DNA from: Devosia sp. | Lineage (GTDB): Bacteria > Pseudomonadota > Alphaproteobacteria > Rhizobiales > Devosiaceae | Length of the DNA stretch: 12,084 nucleotides | Direction: 5' to 3' | Assembly (NCBI GenBank): GCA_028290245.1 | Contig: JAQGKG010000018.1 | Coordinates: 1 to 12,084, forward strand | Shown here: positions 1 to 6,971 of the stretch, piece after piece | How positions within the stretch are numbered: position 1 is the stretch's first letter | Layout: each line of letters opens with the position of its first letter | Notes under the pieces: model-generated | The model's database searches: none | Told to the model about the DNA's origin: nothing | Seen by the model: the letters and a program-made list of their open reading frames with translations, nothing else | Program-made: the position numbers and the translations under genes

Positions 1-243
1 TGCCTAGCCGCCACTTTGACGTTTCTCGGCTTCAGCCTAGACAGCCTCCTAACCTCCGAAGACGGCTGGGAAGCCCCACCCCACATCGCCACCGCCATCG
101 CCGACCGCCTCGCTGCTCTCAACAGCAAAGACTTCGCCAAAGCCGACACCATCCGCAATGACCTGTCCGAGCAAGGCATCGCCCTGATGGACTACAAAGA
201 CGAATCCGGCGAGCGGCAGACTAAATGGGAGATGAAACGGTGA
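1..243 (+). CDS. cysS: Cysteine--tRNA ligase, C-terminal end (5' partial)
   Basis: This is the last ~80 residues of cysteinyl-tRNA synthetase, which charges tRNA-Cys with cysteine in the cytoplasm. The frame is open from base 1 and ends at TGA 241-243, so the N-terminal catalytic part lies left of the window. The visible piece matches the C-terminal helical domain of the family. It has the pattern 'I-A-x-R-L-A-A-x-N-x-K-D-F-A-K-A-D-T-I-R', then 'GIALMDYKD', and ends with a Trp-containing tail (TKWEMKR), as bacterial CysS proteins commonly do. The catalytic HIGH and KMSKS motifs are not in view. Its stop overlaps the start of the following GFA gene by 4 nt (GTGA), so the two are probably cotranscribed. 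Identification rests on this C-terminal signature alone, but the match is characteristic. Confidence 0.88.
   Translation, partial: CLAATLTFLGFSLDSLLTSEDGWEAPPHIATAIADRLAALNSKDFAKADTIRNDLSEQGIALMDYKDESGERQTKWEMKR
227..231 (+). promoter_or_regulatory. Shine-Dalgarno site deciding the start of the first GFA gene
   Basis: GGGAG at 227-231 lies 8 nt before the GTG at 240, a good spacing. The in-frame ATG at 225 has no comparable purine-rich site upstream. This favours GTG 240 as the start and gives a 4-nt GTGA overlap with the cysS stop, a common arrangement for translational coupling. Confidence 0.5.
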
Positions 244-716
244 CCGCCCATCCCCCAGCCCACACCGGCGGCTGCCAGTGCGGTGCCGTCCGCTTCTCCG
301 TCACGCGCCTTGGCCGCGGTTCGATCTGCCATTGCCGCATGTGCCAGAAGGCATTTGGCGGCTTTTTCGGTCCGCTGGTCACCGCACACAATGCACACTG
401 GACCCGAGGCGAACCCAAGTGGTTCCAGTCGTCCAACGCCGCTCGCCGCGCCTTCTGCGGCGAATGCGGAACGCCACTGGCCTATGAAACCCGCTTCGGG
501 CTCGAACTCGCCATCGGCGCCTTCGACGAGCCGACGCTCGCTGCGCCCGTCATCCAGGTGAACCTGGCCGACAAGCAGCCCTTCTTCGATGGCCTGACCG
601 ATCTGCCGGTTCGCACCGAAGAGAATGACGAGTGGAGCAGCTTCATGGCCGGCATCCATTCCAACCAGCACCCCGACCACGACACCAATGACTGGCCGCC
701 CAAGGAGAGCCGCTGA
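240..716 (+). CDS. GFA family zinc-binding protein, first copy
   Basis: This is a 158-residue protein of the GFA / CENP-V superfamily, whose founding member is the glutathione-dependent formaldehyde-activating enzyme. The zinc-ligand pattern is complete. C12-x-C14 (in GGCQCGAVRF) and C73-x-x-C76 (in FCGECGTP) match the structural zinc site. C30-H-C32-x-x-C35 (ICHCRMCQK) matches the second, catalytic-type zinc site. Family membership is secure, but the substrate is not: most GFA paralogues are not proven to act on formaldehyde-glutathione. GTG 240 is preferred as start because of the Shine-Dalgarno at 227-231; ATG 225 would add five residues. The stop TGA (714-716) shares one base with the next ATG. 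The C-terminal tail beyond the domain carries QHPDHDT followed by WP, which recurs in the next gene. Confidence 0.87.
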   Translation: MTAHPPAHTGGCQCGAVRFSVTRLGRGSICHCRMCQKAFGGFFGPLVTAHNAHWTRGEPKWFQSSNAARRAFCGECGTPLAYETRFGLELAIGAFDEPTLAAPVIQVNLADKQPFFDGLTDLPVRTEENDEWSSFMAGIHSNQHPDHDTNDWPPKESR

Positions 717-1240
717 TGCGCCGCTATGCCATGGAAGTGAGCGGAGGCTGCCAATGCGGCGCCGTGCGATATCACGCCACCGAAATGCTGGACAACGCCC
801 ACATTTGCCACTGTCGCATGTGCCAGAAAGCTGTCGGCAATATCTTCGCGGCCCTTGTCGCCGCGCCCCGCGACGCCATCACATGGACCCGCGGAACACC
901 AGCGCGCTTCCGGAGCTCCGAACACGTCGACCGTGGCTTTTGCCACGATTGTGGCACGCCGTTGTTCTATGAAAACGTCACTGGCGACCGGGTCAATTTC
1001 ACCATCGGCTCGCTCGATCACCCCGAGCTGTTCCCGCCCCATATCAATGATGGCAACGAGGCGCGGGTACCTTGGTTCGACACGCTGCCTAGCCTGAAGC
1101 ACGGTGGCGAAACCGGCACCAGTTCCGAAGATGACGAGGCATGGGCCTCTGCGATCAAAGCCACCAATCATCAGCACCCCGACCACGATACAAGTCGCTG
1201 GCCTGACCCTGGCTTGGGCCAGGTTAAGACAACAAAGTAA
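716..1240 (+). CDS. GFA family zinc-binding protein, second copy
   Basis: This is a 174-residue GFA / CENP-V family protein and a close paralogue of the preceding gene. All seven zinc-ligand cysteines are present: C12 and C14 (GGCQCGAVRY), C31, C33 and C36 (ICHCRMCQK), C76 and C79 (FCHDCGTPL). Blocks such as GGCQCGAVR, ICHCRMCQKA, WTRG, CGTPL and the tail QHPDHDT are shared with the first copy, which points to tandem duplication. It has a longer, acidic insertion before the tail (around residues 130-145). The start ATG 716 overlaps the previous stop by one base and has a strong AAGGAG at 702-707, 8 nt upstream. An internal Met at 731 is possible but less well placed. The enzymatic substrate cannot be read from the sequence; formaldehyde or S-hydroxymethylglutathione chemistry is only the family's founding example. 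Confidence 0.88.
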   Translation: MRRYAMEVSGGCQCGAVRYHATEMLDNAHICHCRMCQKAVGNIFAALVAAPRDAITWTRGTPARFRSSEHVDRGFCHDCGTPLFYENVTGDRVNFTIGSLDHPELFPPHINDGNEARVPWFDTLPSLKHGGETGTSSEDDEAWASAIKATNHQHPDHDTSRWPDPGLGQVKTTK

Positions 1241-1244
1241 ACCC

Positions 1245-2849
1245 ATGTCCAAAGAGCGCCTCTACTTGTTTGACACTACATTGCGTGATGGGGCCCAAAC
1301 GGCGGGCATCGAGTTCTCGCTTGAGGACAAGATTTCCATTGCCCGCCTGCTCGAAGAGTTAGGCGTCGACTACATCGAAGGCGGCTACCCCGGCGCCAAC
1401 CCGATCGATACTGAATTCTTCGAGAGCAAGCGCACCAGCAAGGCGAAATTTACCGCCTTCGGTATGACCAAGCGGGCAGGGCGCTCCGCCGCCAATGATC
1501 CGGGCGTGCAGGCGCTGCTCAATTCCGCCGCCGAAGCTGTGTGCTTCGTCGCCAAGACTTGGGACAACCAGGTCAAGGTCGCCCTCGAAATCACTCTCGC
1601 TGAAAACCTCGACAACCTGCGCGACACTGTCGCTGCCGCAGTGGCAGCCGGCAAGGAAGCGCTGGTCGACTGCGAGCATTTCTTCGACGGCTTCAAGTCC
1701 AATCCCGACTATGCCTTGTCCTGCGTCAAGACCGCGCTCGATGCCGGTGCCCGCTGGGTTGTGCTGTGCGACACCAATGGCGGCACAATGCCGTCCGAAG
1801 TGACGCTCATCGTTAACAGTGTGCTAGCAATAGCGCCCGGTTCGCACCTCGGAATCCACGCCCACGACGACACCGGGCAAGCTGTCGCCAACACGCTGGC
1901 TGCCGTCGAAGCCGGCGTTCGCCAGATCCAGGGCACGCTTAACGGCATCGGCGAGCGCTGCGGCAACGCCAACCTCGTCACACTTATCCCCACCCTGGTT
2001 TTGAAGCCCTATTATGCGGAACGCTTCGAAACCGGCATCGACGCAACGCATCTCGAACGCCTGACGCAAATCTCGCGCGCTTTCGATGACCGCCTCAACC
2101 GCGCCCCGCTGCGGCAGGCTCCCTATGTCGGCCGCTCCGCCTTTGCCACCAAGGCCGGCATCCATGCCTCGGCCCTGCTCAAGGATTTCTCGTCCTATGA
2201 GCACATTCCGCCCGAAAGCGTGGGCAACGAGCGCTCCATCATGGTCAGCCAGCAGGCCGGCAAGTCCAACCTGCTGACCGCTCTGGCTCGCCACGGCATC
2301 AATCTGTCCAAGGACGATCCGCGCCTCGAAAGACTGCTCGCCACGGTGAAGGACCGCGAATCACGCGGCTATTCTTACGACGGCGCCGACGCCTCTTTTG
2401 CCGTCCTGGCCCATGAAGTGCTGGGCACTTTGCCTGAATACTTCCATGTCGAAAATTACCGCGCCAGCGTAGAGCGCCGCCACAATGCCCAAGGCGAGGA
2501 AGTCACCGTTACCGAAGCCGTAGTTAAAATCCGCGTCGAGGGCGAGTTGCTGATGTCTGTGGCCGAAGGCAATGGCCCGATAAATGCTTTGGATTTGGCC
2601 CTACGCAAAGACTTGGGCAAGTATTCGTCGCGCATCGAAGACTTGGAACTGGTCGACTTCAAGGTTCGTATTCTGGACGGCGGCACGGGCGCGGTCACCC
2701 GTGTACTGGTGGAAAGCCGCGATGGTACCGGCGAGCGCTGGTACACCATCGGCGTTTCACCCAACATCATTGATGCGTCGTTTGAAGCTCTGTATGAATC
2801 AATCACCTACAAGCTGTTGAAAACCGAGACGGCGCAGGGAACGAACTAA
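1245..2849 (+). CDS. cimA: (R)-citramalate synthase
   Basis: This 534-residue enzyme of the DRE-TIM metallolyase family condenses acetyl-CoA with pyruvate to give (R)-citramalate, the first step of a threonine-independent route to 2-oxobutanoate and isoleucine. The N-terminal TIM-barrel signature DTTLRDGAQ is at residues 10-18. The metal-binding HAHDD motif is at 205-209 and NGIGERCGNANL begins at 233. From about residue 402 to the end there is a LeuA-type regulatory dimer domain, where isoleucine feedback acts in characterised CimA proteins. The length and the long linker fit the CimA branch; 2-isopropylmalate or homocitrate synthase is less likely. The frame stays open upstream to 1104, but that extension would overlap the GFA gene. 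ATG 1245 begins right before the conserved barrel. It lies 4 nt after the GFA stop and has no strong Shine-Dalgarno, so coupled re-initiation is likely. Confidence 0.9.
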   Translation: MSKERLYLFDTTLRDGAQTAGIEFSLEDKISIARLLEELGVDYIEGGYPGANPIDTEFFESKRTSKAKFTAFGMTKRAGRSAANDPGVQALLNSAAEAVCFVAKTWDNQVKVALEITLAENLDNLRDTVAAAVAAGKEALVDCEHFFDGFKSNPDYALSCVKTALDAGARWVVLCDTNGGTMPSEVTLIVNSVLAIAPGSHLGIHAHDDTGQAVANTLAAVEAGVRQIQGTLNGIGERCGNANLVTLIPTLVLKPYYAERFETGIDATHLERLTQISRAFDDRLNRAPLRQAPYVGRSAFATKAGIHASALLKDFSSYEHIPPESVGNERSIMVSQQAGKSNLLTALARHGINLSKDDPRLERLLATVKDRESRGYSYDGADASFAVLAHEVLGTLPEYFHVENYRASVERRHNAQGEEVTVTEAVVKIRVEGELLMSVAEGNGPINALDLALRKDLGKYSSRIEDLELVDFKVRILDGGTGAVTRVLVESRDGTGERWYTIGVSPNIIDASFEALYESITYKLLKTETAQGTN

Positions 2850-2877
2850 CCGAGCAGCTTCCGCGAGGACTGCCGCA

Positions 2878-4407
2878 ATGGTCCTGGAGGACAAACTGGC
2901 CGATCCTGCTCCCAAGAAACCTCTTGCGCTCACTATCGGTGCGGCAGCGGTTACCCTGGCCGTCATCATCTGCGTCCTCGCCGGTCCTTCGGTCGTCTCC
3001 TGTTTCAATTCGGAAGACGGTATGGGCGTCTGCCTGCGCGGCAAGATGACCGATGCCGGCATTCTGCCCCGCCAGGCCGTCGCTTCCACCGACGCCGCGA
3101 CGCCTGCGCCAGAGCAAGTCGCAGTGGTAACGCCCGAAGTCGACACCGCGGTTGATGAACCAGCCATCGACGTCAAGCCTGCTGAAGCCCCCGAAAACCT
3201 GATCGGCGCCACCTTCGGCCTGCTCCGCGCCGAGCCAGATGGCTCTGTGGTCATCGCCGGCAGCGGCACTCCCGGCAGCGAGATTGAAATCTATTCCGAC
3301 GACAACCTGCTCGGCACCGCCATGGTAGAACCAAGCGGCGATTGGGTCTTCGTCCCCGATGCGCCCATAGTTCCCGGCGGCACTGAAATCACCCTGGCCG
3401 AAGCCGGCAAGCCCGGACGCGCTGCTCAGTCCTTCGTCGTCGTCATCAACGACGACAAATCCAGCGAACCACTGGTTGTCGCCAGCACGCCTGGCGCCGC
3501 CAGTGACGTTCTGCAGGGCCTCAATCGCCCTGCCATAGACACCACGACGCAAATGGCAGCCGCCGATCCGGTGGCGCAACCGGCGCCTGCACCAACCACC
3601 GCGGCAACGCCTATGCCCGCTGTGACGCCGCCCGCACCTGCAACTCCGACGGCCCAGCCCGCCGCGACGCCATCCGCAACGGCGACGGCTCCGGCGGTAA
3701 CGCCAGCAGCGGCCCCGGCTGCGACACCGGCCACTCCAGCAGCGGTCTCAACGCCGGCTCCGACGGCCCCAGCACCCATGGTCGCCACGGCTGACCCTGC
3801 GCCTGCACCGACCTCAGCTCCTGCAGCCTCGGCACCAGGCGCCATCGCGCCCACCATCGACGCCATCGAAATTGAGGGCGGTCGGTCCTTCATCGCCGGT
3901 GCCGGTACTGAAGGCGCCACCATTCGCCTTTACGTCGATGACAGCTTTATTGCTGACTCCGTGGTCGAAGATGGTCGTTGGCTCATCGAAGGTGGCAATG
4001 TACTGACCAAGCCGACCCAGCGCGTCCGTATCGACATGCTGAATGCCGGCAGTGCCGAAGTCGCCTCTCGCGCAGAGGTCAACTTCGAAGTTGATCTACC
4101 CGCCAACGTCCCGGTCACCGCCGTCGCAGAAGCAGTCGCGCCGGCTGTCGAACCAGCCACAGTTGCAACGGATGCACCTGCAGCCGACTCCGTACCCACG
4201 CTAGTGGCAGTCTCCATCGGTGAGCCGGACTCCGAGCGGTTCGCTTCAGGCAAGGCCATCATCCGCCGCGGCGACAATCTCTGGACGATCGCCCGCCGCG
4301 TCTATGGCGAAGGCATGCGATACACCACCATCTACGAAGCAAACACCGGCCAAATCCGCGATCCGAACCGGATTTACCCCGGCCAGGTATTCGAACTGCC
4401 GAACTAA
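2878..4407 (+). CDS. Membrane-anchored LysM protein with two Ig-like modules
   Basis: This 509-residue protein is probably anchored in the inner membrane and binds peptidoglycan. Residues ~16-36 form one hydrophobic segment after a short charged N-terminus with two lysines, so most of the chain should be periplasmic. A first Ig-like beta module spans ~108-190 and a second ~324-408. The two resemble each other (for example IAGSGTPGSEIEIYSDD and IAGAGTEGATIRLYVDD). They are separated by a ~130-residue linker very rich in Ala, Pro and Thr. The C-terminal LysM domain (~460-508) has the typical features RRGDNLWTIARRVYGEG, a YTTIYEAN segment, then RIYPGQVFELP. The start is supported by GAGGA at 2865-2869, 8 nt before the ATG. 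It follows cimA by 28 nt, so cotranscription is possible. The exact role is unknown; a cell-envelope or division-related function is an inference. Confidence 0.85.
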   Translation: MVLEDKLADPAPKKPLALTIGAAAVTLAVIICVLAGPSVVSCFNSEDGMGVCLRGKMTDAGILPRQAVASTDAATPAPEQVAVVTPEVDTAVDEPAIDVKPAEAPENLIGATFGLLRAEPDGSVVIAGSGTPGSEIEIYSDDNLLGTAMVEPSGDWVFVPDAPIVPGGTEITLAEAGKPGRAAQSFVVVINDDKSSEPLVVASTPGAASDVLQGLNRPAIDTTTQMAAADPVAQPAPAPTTAATPMPAVTPPAPATPTAQPAATPSATATAPAVTPAAAPAATPATPAAVSTPAPTAPAPMVATADPAPAPTSAPAASAPGAIAPTIDAIEIEGGRSFIAGAGTEGATIRLYVDDSFIADSVVEDGRWLIEGGNVLTKPTQRVRIDMLNAGSAEVASRAEVNFEVDLPANVPVTAVAEAVAPAVEPATVATDAPAADSVPTLVAVSIGEPDSERFASGKAIIRRGDNLWTIARRVYGEGMRYTTIYEANTGQIRDPNRIYPGQVFELPN

Positions 4408-4419
4408 ATGTGCCTTGGG

Positions 4420-4563
4420 CGGGCGTGCCGAGATTCAGCCTAGGCTCGACGAAAATGTCGGTCTTCGAGAACCGGAGCGCAGCGTACGTTTAGGTACGTG
4501 AGCACCGGAAGCGCAGAAGACCGGCGTTTGCAGGCCAGCATCGGCTGAATATCGGTATGCCCG
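4420..4563. repeat. Long imperfect inverted repeat / candidate structured intergenic element
   Basis: Nearly the whole 144 nt can fold on itself. The outer stem pairs 4420-4431 with 4552-4563 (12 pairs, two of them G-U). After one mismatch it continues as ATTCAGCC 4433-4440 with GGCTGAAT 4543-4550. GGCT 4443-4446 can pair with GGCC 4533-4536. A second long helix pairs 4451-4466 with 4516-4531 (one mismatch), including CGGTCTTC with GAAGACCG. Inside it, CCGG 4472-4475 pairs with 4505-4508, and CGTAC 4483-4487 pairs with GTACG 4494-4498 around a six-base loop. No T-run follows, so it is not a standard terminator. It could be a dispersed intergenic palindromic element, as RIME-type elements are in rhizobia, or a structured RNA in the lysM 3' region. 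The class is inferred; the pairing is seen directly. Confidence 0.65.
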
Positions 4564-4573
4564 AAGTGGGCCA

Positions 4574-4604
4574 TTGATTATTTGCTCGCCAACCCCCATT
4601 TTAT
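4574..4604 (+). promoter_or_regulatory. Possible promoter for the arsR-ABC exporter unit
   Basis: TTGATT at 4574-4579 and TTTTAT at 4599-4604 resemble -35 and -10 boxes, but the 19-nt spacer is long. The -10 box lies only 6 nt before ATG 4611. If used, the transcript would be nearly leaderless, or translation would begin at the in-frame ATG 4635. No convincing dyad operator for the ArsR protein is visible here. Confidence 0.25.
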
Positions 4605-4610
4605 CGGTAA

Positions 4611-4955
4611 ATGACGATCAAACCCGGCGAAGCCATGCAAGACGACGATATTGCCAACATCATGCGAGCGATGGGCCACCCCGTGCGGCTCAATATCCTG
4701 CGCATTCTGGCCAAGCAGGAGCGCGGCGAGTGCTGCTGCGCTGACGTGACCGACGAATTGACACTGGCACAGTCCACTGTCTCCCAGCACATCAAGGTGC
4801 TGCTCGACGCAGGCCTAATCGAGCGCAAGCCACGCGGCACGCGCAATTGCTACATCGTCCAGCATGACCGGCTCGCTGCCCTGGGCAGCGCCTACTCCGG
4901 CATGATCGCGGGCTTCTCGCCTGCTCTTTCCAGCCTGGAAGCGGAACCCGCCTAA
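4611..4955 (+). CDS. ArsR-family winged-helix regulator with Cys cluster
   Basis: This 114-residue cytoplasmic transcription factor of the ArsR/SmtB family is usually a repressor that releases DNA when its ligand binds. Helices leading into the fold are seen in IMRAMGHPVRLNILRIL. The helix-turn-helix spans ~46-72, with LAQSTVSQHIKVLLDAGLI as the recognition region, followed by the wing RKPRGTRNCYIV. Three consecutive cysteines, C41-C43 in ECCCADV, sit where the CxC metal(loid) ligands of ArsR-type sensors lie, so thiol-based sensing of a soft metal or reactive compound is plausible but not proven. The start is uncertain: ATG 4611 and ATG 4635 (MQDDD) both lack a strong Shine-Dalgarno. The stop TAA shares a base with the next gene's ATG (TAATG). 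Regulator and exporter are therefore translationally coupled and likely autoregulated. Confidence 0.87.
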   Translation: MTIKPGEAMQDDDIANIMRAMGHPVRLNILRILAKQERGECCCADVTDELTLAQSTVSQHIKVLLDAGLIERKPRGTRNCYIVQHDRLAALGSAYSGMIAGFSPALSSLEAEPA

Positions 4956-6850
4956 TGTCGACCGACAGCAATGAGCCGAAGCCGTCCGTTAGCGCGGACG
5001 AGGGTTCCCTATTCACTACCGTTCGTAATCTGTGGCCCTATATGTGGCCGGCCGATCGCGCGGACCTGCGCATGCGCGTCATGCTGGCTATTGGCGCGCT
5101 GTTGCTCAGCAAGGTCGCGACCACGCTCATTCCCTTCGTTTACAAGGGCATTATCGACAGCCTCGACGGCACCGCACCCAATGGGCAGCTCATCCTTGGC
5201 CTTGCCGTCCCCATCGTCCTCGTCATCGCATATGCACTGGGCAACGTCATTGACGCCGGCTTCCAGCAGTTGCGCGACGTGCTGTTTGCCAGCGTAGGCC
5301 AGCATGCCGTGCGCAAGCTGGCGCTGCAGACCTTCCATCACCTGCATCGCCTGTCGCTGCGCTTCCATTTGGCGCGTCGCACCGGCGGCCTCAGCCGCGT
5401 CATCGAGCGTGGCACCAAGGGCATCGAGACGGTCGTTCGTTTCGCCATGCTCAACATCGTGCCAACAATTGTTGAGTTCATCATTACCGCCGTTATCTTC
5501 GTCTGGATGTTCGGCTTCAGCTATCTCGGCGTGCTGGTGGTGATGATCTGGGGCTACCTCTATTTCACTATCAAGGCGTCGAACTGGCGTATCGCCATCC
5601 GCCGCGACATGAACAATTCCGACACCGATGCCAACGGCAAGGCCATCGACAGCCTGCTCAATTACGAGACGGTCAAGTATTTCGCTAACGAGAAGATGGA
5701 AGCCGAGCGTTACGACCTTTCCATGGCTGGCTACGAGCGCTCCGCCATCCGAATCTGGACCTCGCTAGGCTTCCTCAACCTGGGCCAGGCCATCATTTTC
5801 TATGCCGGCTTCCTGATCATCTCGATCATGGCGGTGGTCGGTGTCATGAACCGGACGCTGACGCTGGGCGATTTCGTCCTGCTGAACACGTTCCTGATGC
5901 AGATCTACCGCCCGCTCAACTTCATTGGTTTCGTCTATCGTGAATTGCGCCAGGGCCTCACCGATATCGAGGAAATGTTCAAGCTGCTCGATCAGAAGGC
6001 CGAGGTTCAAGACAAGCCAGACGCGAAGTCACTCGACATCACCGGCCCGGTCATTCGTTTTGACAATGTCACCTTTCACTACGATGCAGATCGTCCCATC
6101 CTGAAAGGCGTCAGCTTCGAGGTGCCCGCTGGCAAGACCGTCGCCATCGTTGGCCCCACGGGTGCCGGCAAGTCGACCATTTCCCGCCTGCTTTATCGCT
6201 TCTATGACGTCTCAGGCGGCTCAATCACCATCGACGGCCAGGATTTGCGCGACGTCACGCAAGAGAGCCTGCGTTCATCAATCGGCATGGTTCCGCAGGA
6301 TACTGTGCTGTTCAACGACACCATCGGCTACAATATCGAATATGGTCGCCCCGGCGCCAGCCACGAGGAAGTCCGCGCCGCAGCCGCTATGGCCCAGGTA
6401 GGGCCGTTCATCGAAAGCCTGCCGCACGGCTACGAAACCCCCGTCGGCGAGCGCGGCCTGAAGCTGTCCGGCGGCGAGAAGCAACGTGTCGCTATCGCCC
6501 GCACCATCCTCAAGGCACCGTCCATCCTGATCCTCGACGAGGCCACATCGGCGCTTGATACCAAGACCGAGCGCGACATCCAGTCTGCCCTCGACGTGGT
6601 CTCGAAAAACCGCACCACCGTCGTCATCGCCCATCGTCTCTCGACGGTCGTCAATGCTGACGAAATCCTGGTACTGCGTGAAGGTGTCGTCGCCGAGCGT
6701 GGCAATCATGTCGCTCTGTTGCAGCAGGCCGGCCTCTACGCCCAGATGTGGGATCGCCAGCGTGAGGCCACCGAGGCCGAGGAACAACTACTCCGCACCG
6801 CCAACGACCCCGATGGCTTCGTCAAGCGCGGCCTGCCCGCCGCCGAGTAG
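4955..6850 (+). CDS. Atm1/ABCB7-type ABC exporter (fused membrane and ATPase domains)
   Basis: This is a 631-residue half-transporter that should work as a homodimer in the inner membrane. The N-terminal ~340 residues form the six-helix exporter domain. They include WRIAIRR and NYETVKYF, hallmarks of the Atm1 group that moves glutathione-linked compounds. The ATPase domain follows: Walker A GPTGAGKST (400-408), Q-loop Gln448, signature LSGGE (504-508), Walker B ending in D528-E529, and switch His560 in AHRLSTV. All catalytic elements are intact. Known family members export glutathione-bound sulfur or iron-sulfur precursors (mitochondrial Atm1) or heavy-metal/glutathione conjugates (Novosphingobium Atm1). 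Its start overlaps the ArsR-like gene by one base, which supports a detoxification role over a housekeeping one, but that is inference. MsbA-type lipid flippases are less likely given the Atm1-specific motifs. Confidence 0.9.
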   Translation: MSTDSNEPKPSVSADEGSLFTTVRNLWPYMWPADRADLRMRVMLAIGALLLSKVATTLIPFVYKGIIDSLDGTAPNGQLILGLAVPIVLVIAYALGNVIDAGFQQLRDVLFASVGQHAVRKLALQTFHHLHRLSLRFHLARRTGGLSRVIERGTKGIETVVRFAMLNIVPTIVEFIITAVIFVWMFGFSYLGVLVVMIWGYLYFTIKASNWRIAIRRDMNNSDTDANGKAIDSLLNYETVKYFANEKMEAERYDLSMAGYERSAIRIWTSLGFLNLGQAIIFYAGFLIISIMAVVGVMNRTLTLGDFVLLNTFLMQIYRPLNFIGFVYRELRQGLTDIEEMFKLLDQKAEVQDKPDAKSLDITGPVIRFDNVTFHYDADRPILKGVSFEVPAGKTVAIVGPTGAGKSTISRLLYRFYDVSGGSITIDGQDLRDVTQESLRSSIGMVPQDTVLFNDTIGYNIEYGRPGASHEEVRAAAAMAQVGPFIESLPHGYETPVGERGLKLSGGEKQRVAIARTILKAPSILILDEATSALDTKTERDIQSALDVVSKNRTTVVIAHRLSTVVNADEILVLREGVVAERGNHVALLQQAGLYAQMWDRQREATEAEEQLLRTANDPDGFVKRGLPAAE

Positions 6851-6868
6851 GAGAATAGCCGATGACCT

Positions 6869-6889
6869 AATGGGTGGGACTGCCCCATT
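6869..6889 (+). terminator. Weak hairpin after the ABC exporter gene
   Basis: AATGGG (6869-6874) can pair with CCCATT (6884-6889) around a 9-base loop, 18 nt after the exporter stop. The following bases (GTTCTAAGG) have only a poor T-run. A terminator is plausible by position, but the stem is short. Confidence 0.25.
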
Positions 6890-6971
6890 GTTCTAAGGTC
6901 AACGGCATTCCCCAGTTCGTCTCTTGCACCATGGGCCGCACCTTCCCGACCCCCTTCGTCGTGAGCCCCCT

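Noticed and set aside
1104..1244. Upstream extension of the cimA frame
   Set aside because: It would overlap the GFA gene by over 130 nt and adds a Pro/Arg-rich stretch. The conserved enzyme begins directly after ATG 1245.
482..1252. 256-codon - strand open frame
   Set aside because: It is antisense to the two GFA genes and the cimA start, where the zinc-ligand motifs on the + strand settle the coding strand.
2803..3579. 258-codon - strand open frame
   Set aside because: It is antisense to the LysM protein's N-terminal half. Low-complexity Gly/Asp composition marks it as a shadow frame.
3580..3845. Repetitive stretch that could suggest a tandem repeat or CRISPR
   Set aside because: The repetition comes from Ala/Pro/Thr codons of the protein linker. 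There are no regular repeat units or spacers.
4220..4501. 93-codon + strand frame running into the long hairpin
   Set aside because: It is out of frame within the LysM domain, and its end simply reads through the inverted repeat.
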